Assembly (NCBI GenBank): GCA_964414785.1
Contig: CAYPXZ010000011.1
Span: forward strand, 26,103 to 90,102
Origin: Palsa-1447 sp964414785
GTDB taxonomy: Bacteria > Verrucomicrobiota > Verrucomicrobiia > Opitutales > Opitutaceae
DNA length: 64,000 nucleotides
Reading direction: 5' to 3'
Every line of letters starts with the position of its first letter. The first letter of the stretch is position 1. The notes beneath the pieces were generated by a model. The model did no database searches, had not been told where the DNA came from, and saw only the letters and a program-made list of their open reading frames with translations. Of this stretch, positions 42,124 through 50,495 are shown piece by piece. The position numbers and the translations under genes were made by a program.

Positions 42124-45100
42124 TCAGGTCCGGGCCACGGCCTGCGCAGGCCCCGACCTGCGCAGCTCTACGAAAAGGACGAGCGCGAGAACGGCGATCC
42201 CGAGGCCCGAGACCAGGAGCGTGGCCGAAAGCCCCTTGGGCCAATAGCTGAAGCTCACCTCGTAGGTTCCGGCCTCGTCGACATAGATGCCCTTGAACGC
42301 GTGGTTCACGCGGATGTAGGGGACCCTCTTGCCGTTGAGCGTGGCCTGGAAGTTGTCCCTCTCATACGCCTCGGTCAGGACGATGAAGCCGGGACCGGGC
42401 GCCGTCACCGTGAAGGAGGTCGTGTCGGCCGTGCTGTGGTAGTTCTCCGCCTCCGCGACCTGCCGCTTGGCCAGGTCGCCCTGGACCCGCGGGACCGGGC
42501 TGAGCTTCACCCAGTCGCCGTGCTGCACCGCCACGAACGGACGCCCGTCGCCGAACTTGAGCCATGAGCAGAACTGGGGAAGCTCGTCGTAGACGGCCGC
42601 TCCATCCGTGAAGAACGCCCGGGGCCATTTCGTGGGACTCTCATAGACGTCCATGTCGGAGGAATCCACCTGCCTGAGCTCGCTTCCCGGGCGCGCGGGA
42701 CCGAGGCGGTACCCGAGGTAGAACCGCACATTGAGCAGGTCAAACACGGGCCTCAGCTTCGCCACCTCTCCCGGCTCCACGATGTAGCGCCAGTCCCAGA
42801 CCCTGCTGACCCCGGACGCCTCCATGAACTGCCGGTAGTAGGGGTTGATGAGCGCGTCGGGACCCGAGATCCCCTCCAGGCCATACGCCGCGGACCAGCC
42901 GGGATGAACGTCGTTGTGGAACCCCACCACGCGGAACGGAACCTCGGACTGCTCGGCCACGGAATCAACCGCCGGCGAATGCGCGTGGAAGTCGGGCCGG
43001 CGCTCAGGCCTAACCGTGAACTCGGCAAACCCCGTCCCCAGGCGCATGGCGCTGCGCCAGTGGAACGCGCCGAACCCGAGCACCAGGCATACTAGCACCG
43101 CGGCCGATGCTGCACCGCGCCGGCGCGCCCTGTGAAGGGCCGCCAGGAAGACGGCGGCCCCCAGGACAAGGCTCCAGCCGTAGGCGTGGATGAACGGGGC
43201 CACGCTAATGACTTTGCCCCAGGTGGCCGCGCCGTAGACGCTGCGCACGATCGACTGCGAGGTCCCGAGGTAGGCTGCGTAGATGAGAAACACCAAGGCG
43301 ACGACCGCCGCCCCGTCCCGCCTGCCCTCGGCCGATCCGAGCTGCTCCCACGCCTCCCTCCAGCCGAGGGCGGACAGCACGAGGAAGACGACGATCAGGA
43401 CGCACGAGAACGTATTGTCGACATGCATGATGTTCCCGAGGAATGGGACCCGGGCGACCAGGCCGGGAGGAATGACGCCGAAGACGAGCGCGAGGGCCGG
43501 CAGTCCCGAGAAGAGGAGCGCCGCCGCGGTCCGATTCCCCAGCAGGGTGCGCCAGCGCACCACGAGCCAGAGCAGCCCGATCAGGACGAAGAAGTTCGCC
43601 GAGGGATTGATCACACCCGACTCGAACTGGAACGGCCTGTAGAAGGCCTCGTCGAAGAGCCCGATCAACATGCCTGGCTGGATCTGGAACGTCACCGTGT
43701 CCCCGTAGCTCGTGTAGGCCGCCCCGAGCGCCCTGTAGAACGTGTACCACACCGGCGAGGCGATCATCGCGAAGAGGACGCCGGCGGCGATGGAACCGGC
43801 CGCGATCGCGAGGCGCTCCCGCAGCGGTCGCGCGCACGAGAGCATCACGCAAAGGCCGGAGAAATTGATCGAGAGAAGGAGGACGTAGGCCTCCTTCACG
43901 GTACCGCTGTTCATCTCGACCCAGTTGGCGCCGATCAGCGCGGCCAGCCACAGCACCCCCGAGCGCCGGGTGCGGGCCTCGGAAAGACGGAGCCAGCACA
44001 GGAGGATCCACGGCGAGTAACAGAGGCTGAAGATCGCCGGATGGCAGATCCTGTAGACGAAGAACCCCATGAACGATGCGGAGACCGCCAGAATGAGCGC
44101 CGTCGGAAGGTGCCGGAATGCGCGCCAGGCGCACAGCCCAATACCCAGGGCAAAGGCCCAACGCGCCAAGAGAAACTTCAGGTCCCAGGCCCACGCCGCC
44201 CCGTCCGCGAGCACGGGCAGGAGGTGGAGCGGATCGCCGAAGCACGACTGTCCCTGCCCCAGGAGGGGCGATCCCGCCGAGTCGTAGCGGTTCCACAGGG
44301 GCAGCTCGCCGTCCTGCACCACGGCGCGATGCTCGATCATCGAGAGAGGCACGTGGTGCCAGAGGAGCGCTCCCAAGTCGGCCTTGTGCGCGTCGCCCGT
44401 CGGACCGCTCGGGAAGCCCGGCAGCCACGGATTCTGGCCGTAGAGGAGCGGGACGCCGAGATTCGGGGAGACGAAGCTCTTCCCGGCGAAGATGACCGGG
44501 TAGTTCGCGGCCATGACACCAAGAAGGGACGCCGCGGCGAGGGCGAACCCCGGCCTGGTGCCCGCCCACACCCAGAGGAGGCGAAGGCGCTCCCCGAGCC
44601 GGACGCCCTTCGAGGCGCCGGCCCAGCCGGCTAAGATAAGGAATCCGAGAATCGCCGCAAAGGCCCCGGCAAGCTCCCTCCAGAGGGGCGGCCCCGAAAG
44701 GGTGAAGGGCGCCGCGAGCCTCACGGAGAGCTGGGGGTCGGTCGCCCTGGGCTTGGTCTCCACACGGAGCTTCCCATCCTGGACGCCGAGCGATGCGATG
44801 TCGAAGGAAGCCTCAAATTTGCCTGGCGCAAAGGACACGAGGGTCGTCCCGGAGCGGTCAGCAATGCGCGCGCCGCTAAGCGTCATCCGGGCGTCCCGGT
44901 CGAGGGGATCGAGCCGGAGCGCCCGGTAGTGGCCGCGGGGCAGGCCAAACCTGAGGACGGCGGGCTTGCCCGCCTGGACGGGCTGCACGACCGAATCCGC
45001 CTCGTTGATCCCGCGGCCCGAGTCGAAGTAGAGCTGCACGAGGCCCGACTCGTCGCTCTCGACGCGGACCTCGAAGGCGCAGCCGCTCGGCGCCGAGCCC

Positions 45101-45240
45101 GACCAAGGCTCGGTCGTAAGCACGGCGGCCACGGCAAGAACCAGGCTCGCGACAAGGCTTGAAAGCGTCAGGGTGCGCGGCATCAGGGGGCGGTCTGCAT
45201 CGGTCCCGACGGTGCCGGTCCCGGAGCGCCAAGACAACAT
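42124..45240 (-). CDS. YfhO-like multi-pass membrane protein with N- and C-terminal soluble domains
   Basis: A 1038-residue protein from ATG 45240 (an in-frame ATG at 45183 is an alternative; neither has a clear ribosome site). One N-terminal helix is followed by a ~140-residue beta-rich domain, then many membrane helices, a large soluble region and a last helix near the C-terminus. The long first loop contains 'GPTGDAHKAD' and 'WNRYDSAGSPLLGQ', and the tail has 'GFIVLTEAYERDNFQATLNGKRV', both typical of YfhO-type proteins. Presumed extracytoplasmic glycosylation role. It shares its architecture with the protein at 6532-8772 but is longer. Confidence 0.75.
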   Translation of the reverse strand: MLSWRSGTGTVGTDADRPLMPRTLTLSSLVASLVLAVAAVLTTEPWSGSAPSGCAFEVRVESDESGLVQLYFDSGRGINEADSVVQPVQAGKPAVLRFGLPRGHYRALRLDPLDRDARMTLSGARIADRSGTTLVSFAPGKFEASFDIASLGVQDGKLRVETKPRATDPQLSVRLAAPFTLSGPPLWRELAGAFAAILGFLILAGWAGASKGVRLGERLRLLWVWAGTRPGFALAAASLLGVMAANYPVIFAGKSFVSPNLGVPLLYGQNPWLPGFPSGPTGDAHKADLGALLWHHVPLSMIEHRAVVQDGELPLWNRYDSAGSPLLGQGQSCFGDPLHLLPVLADGAAWAWDLKFLLARWAFALGIGLCAWRAFRHLPTALILAVSASFMGFFVYRICHPAIFSLCYSPWILLCWLRLSEARTRRSGVLWLAALIGANWVEMNSGTVKEAYVLLLSINFSGLCVMLSCARPLRERLAIAAGSIAAGVLFAMIASPVWYTFYRALGAAYTSYGDTVTFQIQPGMLIGLFDEAFYRPFQFESGVINPSANFFVLIGLLWLVVRWRTLLGNRTAAALLFSGLPALALVFGVIPPGLVARVPFLGNIMHVDNTFSCVLIVVFLVLSALGWREAWEQLGSAEGRRDGAAVVALVFLIYAAYLGTSQSIVRSVYGAATWGKVISVAPFIHAYGWSLVLGAAVFLAALHRARRRGAASAAVLVCLVLGFGAFHWRSAMRLGTGFAEFTVRPERRPDFHAHSPAVDSVAEQSEVPFRVVGFHNDVHPGWSAAYGLEGISGPDALINPYYRQFMEASGVSRVWDWRYIVEPGEVAKLRPVFDLLNVRFYLGYRLGPARPGSELRQVDSSDMDVYESPTKWPRAFFTDGAAVYDELPQFCSWLKFGDGRPFVAVQHGDWVKLSPVPRVQGDLAKRQVAEAENYHSTADTTSFTVTAPGPGFIVLTEAYERDNFQATLNGKRVPYIRVNHAFKGIYVDEAGTYEVSFSYWPKGLSATLLVSGLGIAVLALVLFVELRRSGPAQAVART

Positions 45241-45261
45241 GGCATTTGCGCGCGCGCCGCC

Positions 45262-46020
45262 CTAGCCCCTTGGCCTGCGCGCAATATAGACCAGGTTGTC
45301 GACCTCGCCGTGCGCGCTCCTGTCGACCGCGAGGAGCTCCGCGCCAGAGTCCGCCAGGCAGTCGAGGACCGCCTGCCTCGGCAGCGCGTACATCTGCATC
45401 TTCGGGGTCCCCGGGAACCATCCGGGGTAATGGTAGCGCACGTACCGGCTGATCCTCATGGCCATGGTCGGCGGCCATGGGGAAAACCGGAGCCGATCCG
45501 GCGGGTCCCCCGCGGGGACCTTTTCCGGGATCTGCACCGACATGACGCCGCCGGGGCAAAGGACGCGCACGAATTCGCTCAGGTAGCGCCGCGTGTAGCG
45601 GGGGGCGATGTGCTGGAGCGTGATCCGGCTGTAGACCAGGTCGAACGAGGCGTCGGGGAAGATCCTCAGGTCCGGCCTGACGTTGTGGATGAAGCCGACC
45701 CTCGTGTCCTGGTTGTGCTCCCGCGCAAGCGCCACCATCCGGCTCGAGATGTCGACCCCGGTCGCCTTCTGGAAATGCCCGCCGAGGGCCTGGGTGAGGC
45801 GCCCCGCCCCGCAGCCGAAATCCAGCGCCGAGCCCAACGCGAGCCCCGGATCGCACGCGCGGATCCTGCGCAGGTCCGCCTCGACCTCGGCGACGCCCGT
45901 CGAGAAGAACTCCGCCAGGGCCCATTTCCTTCCCTGCTTCTCGGAGTCGGTGAGGACGGCGAAGAACGGATCCGTCTTCGCGAGCTCGTCCCAGTGCCGG
46001 CGTACCTGCCAGAGCTTCAT
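45262..46020 (-). CDS. Class I SAM-dependent methyltransferase
   Basis: A 252-residue methyltransferase. Motif I is 'ALDFGCGAGRLTQALG' (about residues 65-80), 'FDLVYSRITLQHI' is motif IV and 'RVLCPGGVMSV' motif V. It lies between two membrane-protein genes on the same strand with short gaps (21 and 23 bp), so it is probably in one operon with them. Substrate unknown; a sugar hydroxyl or glycan terminus is likely from context. Confidence 0.85.
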   Translation of the reverse strand: MKLWQVRRHWDELAKTDPFFAVLTDSEKQGRKWALAEFFSTGVAEVEADLRRIRACDPGLALGSALDFGCGAGRLTQALGGHFQKATGVDISSRMVALAREHNQDTRVGFIHNVRPDLRIFPDASFDLVYSRITLQHIAPRYTRRYLSEFVRVLCPGGVMSVQIPEKVPAGDPPDRLRFSPWPPTMAMRISRYVRYHYPGWFPGTPKMQMYALPRQAVLDCLADSGAELLAVDRSAHGEVDNLVYIARRPRG

Positions 46021-46043
46021 GGGGTCATAGGCGCCGACGGGGC

Positions 46044-47678
46044 CTAGCGGCGCCCCTTGAGGATGATCTCAAGGCCCCTGATGCTGAAGGTGAGCCTGCG
46101 GCGGTCATTGTTTCCCGGGTAGGTGGGCGGCCTGTCGCTCTGGAACTGCAGTACGGTGTCGCCGGGCGCAAGCACGAGGCCGGGGATGAGCGCGGACTGG
46201 GCGTCGGACGGGTCGAGCATGCCGCTCCAGAGGACCTTGTCGGCGGACTTCACGATGGCCTCGCGGGGGTCGGCGGAGTGGAGCCTGAACTTGACGTCGG
46301 CGACGATCGGGAACGGCTGGGGATTGTGGAGCGCAATCGTGCAGTCTCCCAGGCTCCAGCGCCAGTACTCCCAGCGCGAGCGCTCCGGGCCCCACCAGTT
46401 GCGCGCGCCGTAGACGGCCTCGACGACCCCTCCGTCCTTGGCGTTGATGCGCAGTTCGCGCGGCCCCTCCACGTGGAAACTCTCCCGTCCCGGCGGCCTC
46501 AGGAGCTCGGTCGAGCCGAAGATCCCCAGGTTTCCTAAAATCAGGACGATCGGCCACAATCCCTTGCGCGGGACAAGGATATTGAACGCAAGGGTCATGG
46601 GAAGGAGGACCCGCGCCGCCGCGGACGGGTAGTGCTCCCAGACCGCATCGCCCAGGAAGACCATGAGGACGGCGTAACTCGCCCCCACGCGCCACCACGG
46701 GTCTCGCCAGCGGATTCGCAGGCTGAAGAACAGGAACTGGGCGATCAGCCCCGTGAGTACGAGCAGGTCGAACTTGGCCACCGAGGGGTGCGGGTAGCGC
46801 TCGGCGAGGAAGCTCGAAAGGGAGTCCTGGAGCTTGTGGAGGATGCCCACGAAGGGACGCGAGAAGTTGCGGTCGCCGATGTCGTCGCCATGGCCGAGCC
46901 AGAGCCTCAGGCACACCATCCACGCGACAAGGGGCAGCACGACGATCGCCGCCTTGGCAAGCGCCGGCCCCCAGGTCCGGGAATTCCTGGGATCGGGGGG
47001 GCTTAGGGCCGAACCGCACAGGACGCTCGTGTCCTTTCCGAGGCCGGAGATTCCCATGACGACCGACCCCGCCCAGGTGCGCCCGCTCTCGATCAGCGCC
47101 ATCCCGATCGCCGTCAGGAGCAGGCTCGGGCCATCCAGGAGGGCTCCCCAGACGCTGAAAATGAGCCCGAATGAGAAGAGCACGGCGCCCCACCTCACCC
47201 AGTTGCCCCAGCAGGTCGGCGGGAACCACCTGAGGAGGACACCCGCAAGGATGAACCAGCAGAAGGCGTTCTGCAGGGCGTAGGCGTTCATCACGAGCCA
47301 TGGGTTTCCGCCCCCGGCCGCCCATGCCGTCAAGAGGAAGAGGATGCGCCGCGCCCGGTACGGCAGGCTGTCGACCGCGGGCCTAAGCACCTTGTCCCCG
47401 AGGTGGGGATGCATCGCAATCTGGACGTAGAACTGCGAGTCGTACCCCGGGGAATTGGGGGCCTCGTAGTGGCTGACCGCCTTCACCTCGGGCACGTAGC
47501 GGCTGTGCTCCATGCTCCCGAACTCGATCAGGTAGCTGAACCCCTGCCCCGGCAGGTAGAAGAACGCCATGCTCCAGACGAAGAGCGCGACGAGCGATCC
47601 GTACGCGAGCCACCGAAGTGCATGGGGCCGCCCTTGGAGAAATGATTTGAGTACAACCACTAAAAGTGGACAAACCAC
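46044..47678 (-). CDS. Multi-pass membrane protein with C-terminal beta domain (putative GT-C)
   Basis: About 544 residues if started at GTG 47678; GTG 47660 and 47687 are also in frame and there is no ATG nearby. The frame continues far upstream, but that part is antisense to the gene at 47703 and has no protein-like composition. About nine membrane helices follow, with an acidic first-loop motif 'SPGYDSQFYVQIAM' as in GT-C enzymes, and the last ~150 residues form a soluble beta-rich domain ('FPIVADVKFRLHS', 'LSWSGML'-like region). It is divergent from the gene at 47703 with only a few bases between starts. Confidence 0.65.
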   Translation of the reverse strand: MVCPLLVVVLKSFLQGRPHALRWLAYGSLVALFVWSMAFFYLPGQGFSYLIEFGSMEHSRYVPEVKAVSHYEAPNSPGYDSQFYVQIAMHPHLGDKVLRPAVDSLPYRARRILFLLTAWAAGGGNPWLVMNAYALQNAFCWFILAGVLLRWFPPTCWGNWVRWGAVLFSFGLIFSVWGALLDGPSLLLTAIGMALIESGRTWAGSVVMGISGLGKDTSVLCGSALSPPDPRNSRTWGPALAKAAIVVLPLVAWMVCLRLWLGHGDDIGDRNFSRPFVGILHKLQDSLSSFLAERYPHPSVAKFDLLVLTGLIAQFLFFSLRIRWRDPWWRVGASYAVLMVFLGDAVWEHYPSAAARVLLPMTLAFNILVPRKGLWPIVLILGNLGIFGSTELLRPPGRESFHVEGPRELRINAKDGGVVEAVYGARNWWGPERSRWEYWRWSLGDCTIALHNPQPFPIVADVKFRLHSADPREAIVKSADKVLWSGMLDPSDAQSALIPGLVLAPGDTVLQFQSDRPPTYPGNNDRRRLTFSIRGLEIILKGRR

Positions 47679-47702
47679 TCTCCCCACCGTTGCAAAGCAA
47701 GT

Positions 47703-49226
47703 ATGGATTTTCCTAAACCCCAGACGCCGCAGGCGAGCCCCATCGGGGTTAGGGCGGCCGTCCTCGCGCTGGTGGCGCTCGCCGTCTATGCGGCCTTCCT
47801 GGGCCACTATATCGGCGCCGTGGCCGGAAGCTCGGACACCTCGGGCTACATGAACCACGCCCGCCTCCTGGCCTGGCACTACGTCCACATCCCGGCCCGG
47901 ACGATCCCCGGGCTTCCCATGGACGGCTCGACGGCGCCCCTGTACATCCCCTTGGGTTTCAAGCCGGCCTGGAACGGGGACGGGCTCGTTCCCACCTACC
48001 CGACGGGACTGCCGCTCTTCATCCTCGCCGCCAAGTTCATCGTCGGATGGCACCAGGCGGGCAACCTGACGATCATCCTGCACGCGCTCGCGGGCCTCTG
48101 CGCCACCTATGCCCTGGGCAGGATGCTCGGCCTTGGCAGGGGATGGTCCCTGGCGGGCGCCGCCGTCATCGCCCTGAGCCCCCTGTACCTCTTCATGTCG
48201 ATGCAGGCGATGAGCGACGTCCCGTCCCTGGCATGGACCGCCCTCGCGGTCCTCTTCGCCCTTAAGAGCCGCGAGCGCGCGTCCTGGGCCCTCGCCGCGG
48301 GGGCCGCGGTGGCGGTCGACGTCCTCCTTCGCCCGACCAACATCCTGACCTTCGTGCCGGCCGCCATCGCGCTCGGCGCCTCGCCCAGGCGCTGGGCCCT
48401 CTTCGCGGCCGGCGGCCTGCCCGGCGCGGCATTCTACTTCGCCCACAGCGTCGTCACCTACGGCCGGTTCGTCACGACCGGCTACGGGGACACCACCTTT
48501 GCCTTCTCCTCGGGCTTCATTCCGGGGACGCTCCTGCACTATGCGGTCTGGCTGCCCGTCCTCTTCACGCCGCTGGTCGCCCTCAATCTCGCCCTGCCCT
48601 GGACCGCGGGGGTGCCTGCGCGCGGCCGCTGGCTCCTTGCGGCCTGGATGGTCGCCTTCGCGGCATTCTACTGCACGTACGTGTACACGCACCAGACCTG
48701 GTGGTACCTGCGGTTCCTCCTGCCCGCGGCCCCCGCGATGGTCGTCGGCGGCCTCTTGGTCGCCCGGGACCTCCTCGGCCGTGCGCCCGGATGGGCGGAC
48801 CCCGCGCGCTCCCCGCTCGCGGCGATCGCGGCCCTTGCCCTCCTCGTCGCGGTTCTTGGCCTGGGAACAAGGTCCCTGCACCCCTTCGTTGTCGGAAAGG
48901 AGGAGCTTCGCTACGGACACCTCGCCGACTGGATGGAGAAGAACGTCCCGCACGACGCCATCTGCCTAGCGATGCAGGCGAGCGGGGCCCTGGTGTACTA
49001 CACGCAGTTCACCTTCGTGCGCTGGGACGCGATCGACAGCGGCAACGCGGCGAGGATCGAGGCGGCGATCCGGCGCTCGGGCAGGCCCCTCTACGCGGTC
49101 CTCTTCCCCTCCGAGATCGCCGAGGCGGGCGTCCTTCCCCGGCTGATGCCCGGCCCATGGATCCAGGCGGGCGACGTGGAAAACGTGACCGTCTGGCGGC
49201 GTGGCCCCGAGGCGCAGAGACCTTGA
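47703..49226 (+). CDS. GT39/ArnT-like GT-C glycosyltransferase
   Basis: A 507-residue membrane protein with about eleven helices. The first loop has 'GSSDTSGYMNHARLL' and then 'TYPTGLPL', the pattern of the PMT/ArnT-type (GT39, GT83) family, where the first-loop Asp is catalytic and a polyprenyl-phosphate sugar is the donor. A short soluble tail of ~110 residues contains no recognised domain. It opens a plus-strand run that continues with a GT4 gene 2 bp downstream. Confidence 0.75.
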   Translation: MDFPKPQTPQASPIGVRAAVLALVALAVYAAFLGHYIGAVAGSSDTSGYMNHARLLAWHYVHIPARTIPGLPMDGSTAPLYIPLGFKPAWNGDGLVPTYPTGLPLFILAAKFIVGWHQAGNLTIILHALAGLCATYALGRMLGLGRGWSLAGAAVIALSPLYLFMSMQAMSDVPSLAWTALAVLFALKSRERASWALAAGAAVAVDVLLRPTNILTFVPAAIALGASPRRWALFAAGGLPGAAFYFAHSVVTYGRFVTTGYGDTTFAFSSGFIPGTLLHYAVWLPVLFTPLVALNLALPWTAGVPARGRWLLAAWMVAFAAFYCTYVYTHQTWWYLRFLLPAAPAMVVGGLLVARDLLGRAPGWADPARSPLAAIAALALLVAVLGLGTRSLHPFVVGKEELRYGHLADWMEKNVPHDAICLAMQASGALVYYTQFTFVRWDAIDSGNAARIEAAIRRSGRPLYAVLFPSEIAEAGVLPRLMPGPWIQAGDVENVTVWRRGPEAQRP

Positions 49227-49228
49227 CC

Positions 49229-50407
49229 ATGGACGCCCCCCTCCTCCTGGACCTTTCACACACGAGCCACACGCGGGCCCGGACGGGAGTCCAGCGCGTC
49301 GCCCGCTCGCTCGCCCGTGCCCTGGCCGGCCAGGCGTTCAACGTCTGCTACGACCCTTACGAGGGCGCGTGGCGGCCCCTGGACGCCTTTGAAAGGCGCA
49401 ACCTCGTGGCGTCCGACCCCTCGCCGGGCCGCGGGGCCCGCTGGCCCCTGTCGGCCCGCCTTCGGGGGCGCCTAAGGAGGCTGGGAGCCCGCAGGGACCC
49501 GCTCGGCTCGTTGTCCCCCGCTGCCCGCGGGGTCCTTGTCCCGGAGATCTTCTCGCCCGGGGTCGGCCGCTCGCTCCCCAGCCTCTTTGCGGCGGCCGCC
49601 GGGCCCCGCGTCGCCCTGTTCCACGACGCGATCGCGCTGCAGTTCCCGGAGTTCGCTCCGCGCGGGGCCCTGGCCCGGTTTCCGGGATACCTGCAGGAAC
49701 TCCTCCAGTTTGACGGCGTGGCCGCAGTCTCCGACGCATCGCGCAGGGCGCTTCTCGACTACTGGGCCTGGATCGGGGTGCGCCGGATGCCGCAGGTGGC
49801 GACGATCGGGCTGGGGCTGGACCCGGCGCCGGAGTCCGGTGTGGGGCCGGTCGAGCCCGTCCCCACGATCCTGTGCGTCGGAAGCATCGAGGGCCGCAAG
49901 AACCACGTCGCGCTCCTGGAGGCCTGCGAGTCGCTCTGGAGCCGGAAGGTGCCGTTCAGGCTGCACCTGGTCGGGCTCGCCAACACCGAGACCGGCAGGG
50001 AGGCCCTGGCGAGGATCCAGGGGCTTGTGGCCGCAGGGCGCCCGCTGCGCTACGACGGCCCGGTGGATGAGGCGGCGCTCGACGCCGCCTACAAGGCATG
50101 CTCGCTCACCGTCTACCCGTCCCTCGCCGAGGGGTTCGGGCTGCCCGTCGCCGAGAGCCTCTCGCGGGGCAGGCCCTGCCTGTGCAGGATGCAGGGGGCC
50201 CTCGGGGAGATCGCCCGGGGCGGGGGCTGCGTCGACCTGGGCGCCGCGGGCCCCGCGCAGATCGCCGGCGCGATCGAGGGCGTCCTCGCCGCTCCCGCAA
50301 AACTCGCCCAGCTTTCCCAGGAAGCGCGCTCCCGCCGATTCAAGACTTGGGAGGAATATGCGGGGGAGCTCACGGCCTGGATGCGCTCGCTCGGGCGCAA
50401 CGCATAA
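49229..50407 (+). CDS. GT4 glycosyltransferase
   Basis: A 392-residue GT-B enzyme starting at ATG 49229. The N-terminus reads 'DLSHTSHTRARTGVQRVAR' (acceptor-side loop), 'ALFHDAIALQFPEF' follows, and the donor domain has 'CVGSIEGRKNH' and 'PSLAEGFGLPVAES' (EX7E motif). A very similar plan is seen in the GT4 at 51723-52742 ('TSGLARVSRRL', 'IFHDAIPLKHP', 'GILEPRKNQ'), so the two are paralogues that flank the serine-palmitoyltransferase-like gene. Donor unknown. Confidence 0.85.
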   Translation: MDAPLLLDLSHTSHTRARTGVQRVARSLARALAGQAFNVCYDPYEGAWRPLDAFERRNLVASDPSPGRGARWPLSARLRGRLRRLGARRDPLGSLSPAARGVLVPEIFSPGVGRSLPSLFAAAAGPRVALFHDAIALQFPEFAPRGALARFPGYLQELLQFDGVAAVSDASRRALLDYWAWIGVRRMPQVATIGLGLDPAPESGVGPVEPVPTILCVGSIEGRKNHVALLEACESLWSRKVPFRLHLVGLANTETGREALARIQGLVAAGRPLRYDGPVDEAALDAAYKACSLTVYPSLAEGFGLPVAESLSRGRPCLCRMQGALGEIARGGGCVDLGAAGPAQIAGAIEGVLAAPAKLAQLSQEARSRRFKTWEEYAGELTAWMRSLGRNA

Positions 50408-50441
50408 GAGTATTGGAATGCGTTGATCCTCGCCGCCCTAC

Positions 50442-50472
50442 GCCGGCTCCATTTGCATTTGCAAACGCCGGC
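50442..50472. promoter_or_regulatory. Nested inverted repeat upstream of the SPT-like gene
   Basis: GCCGGC (50442-50447), then TTTGCA-TT-TGCAAA (50452-50465, perfect arms of six), then GCCGGC (50467-50472). The whole can form a hairpin with two 6-bp stems or act as a protein-binding palindrome. It is 24 bp before the ATG at 50496, in the 88-bp gap after the GT4 gene. No T-run follows, so a terminator is less likely. Confidence 0.4.
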
Positions 50473-50495
50473 CCCGCCCGTAGCGTCGGGCCCGC

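Noticed and set aside
43132..44634. A 500-codon open frame on the plus strand antisense to the YfhO-like gene 42124-45240
   Set aside because: High GC produces long antisense frames. Its composition is Arg/Gly/Glu/Pro-rich with no hydrophobic or motif pattern, while the minus-strand protein has clear membrane helices and YfhO motifs.
47657..47669. CCACT-AAA-AGTGG inverted repeat
   Set aside because: Short, overlaps the probable first codons of the minus-strand gene, and has no clear regulatory position.
47679..48953. The upstream extension of the minus-strand membrane protein 46044-47678
   Set aside because: Over 400 residues would be antisense to the GT39-like gene at 47703 and lack protein-like composition, so the start is placed near 47678.
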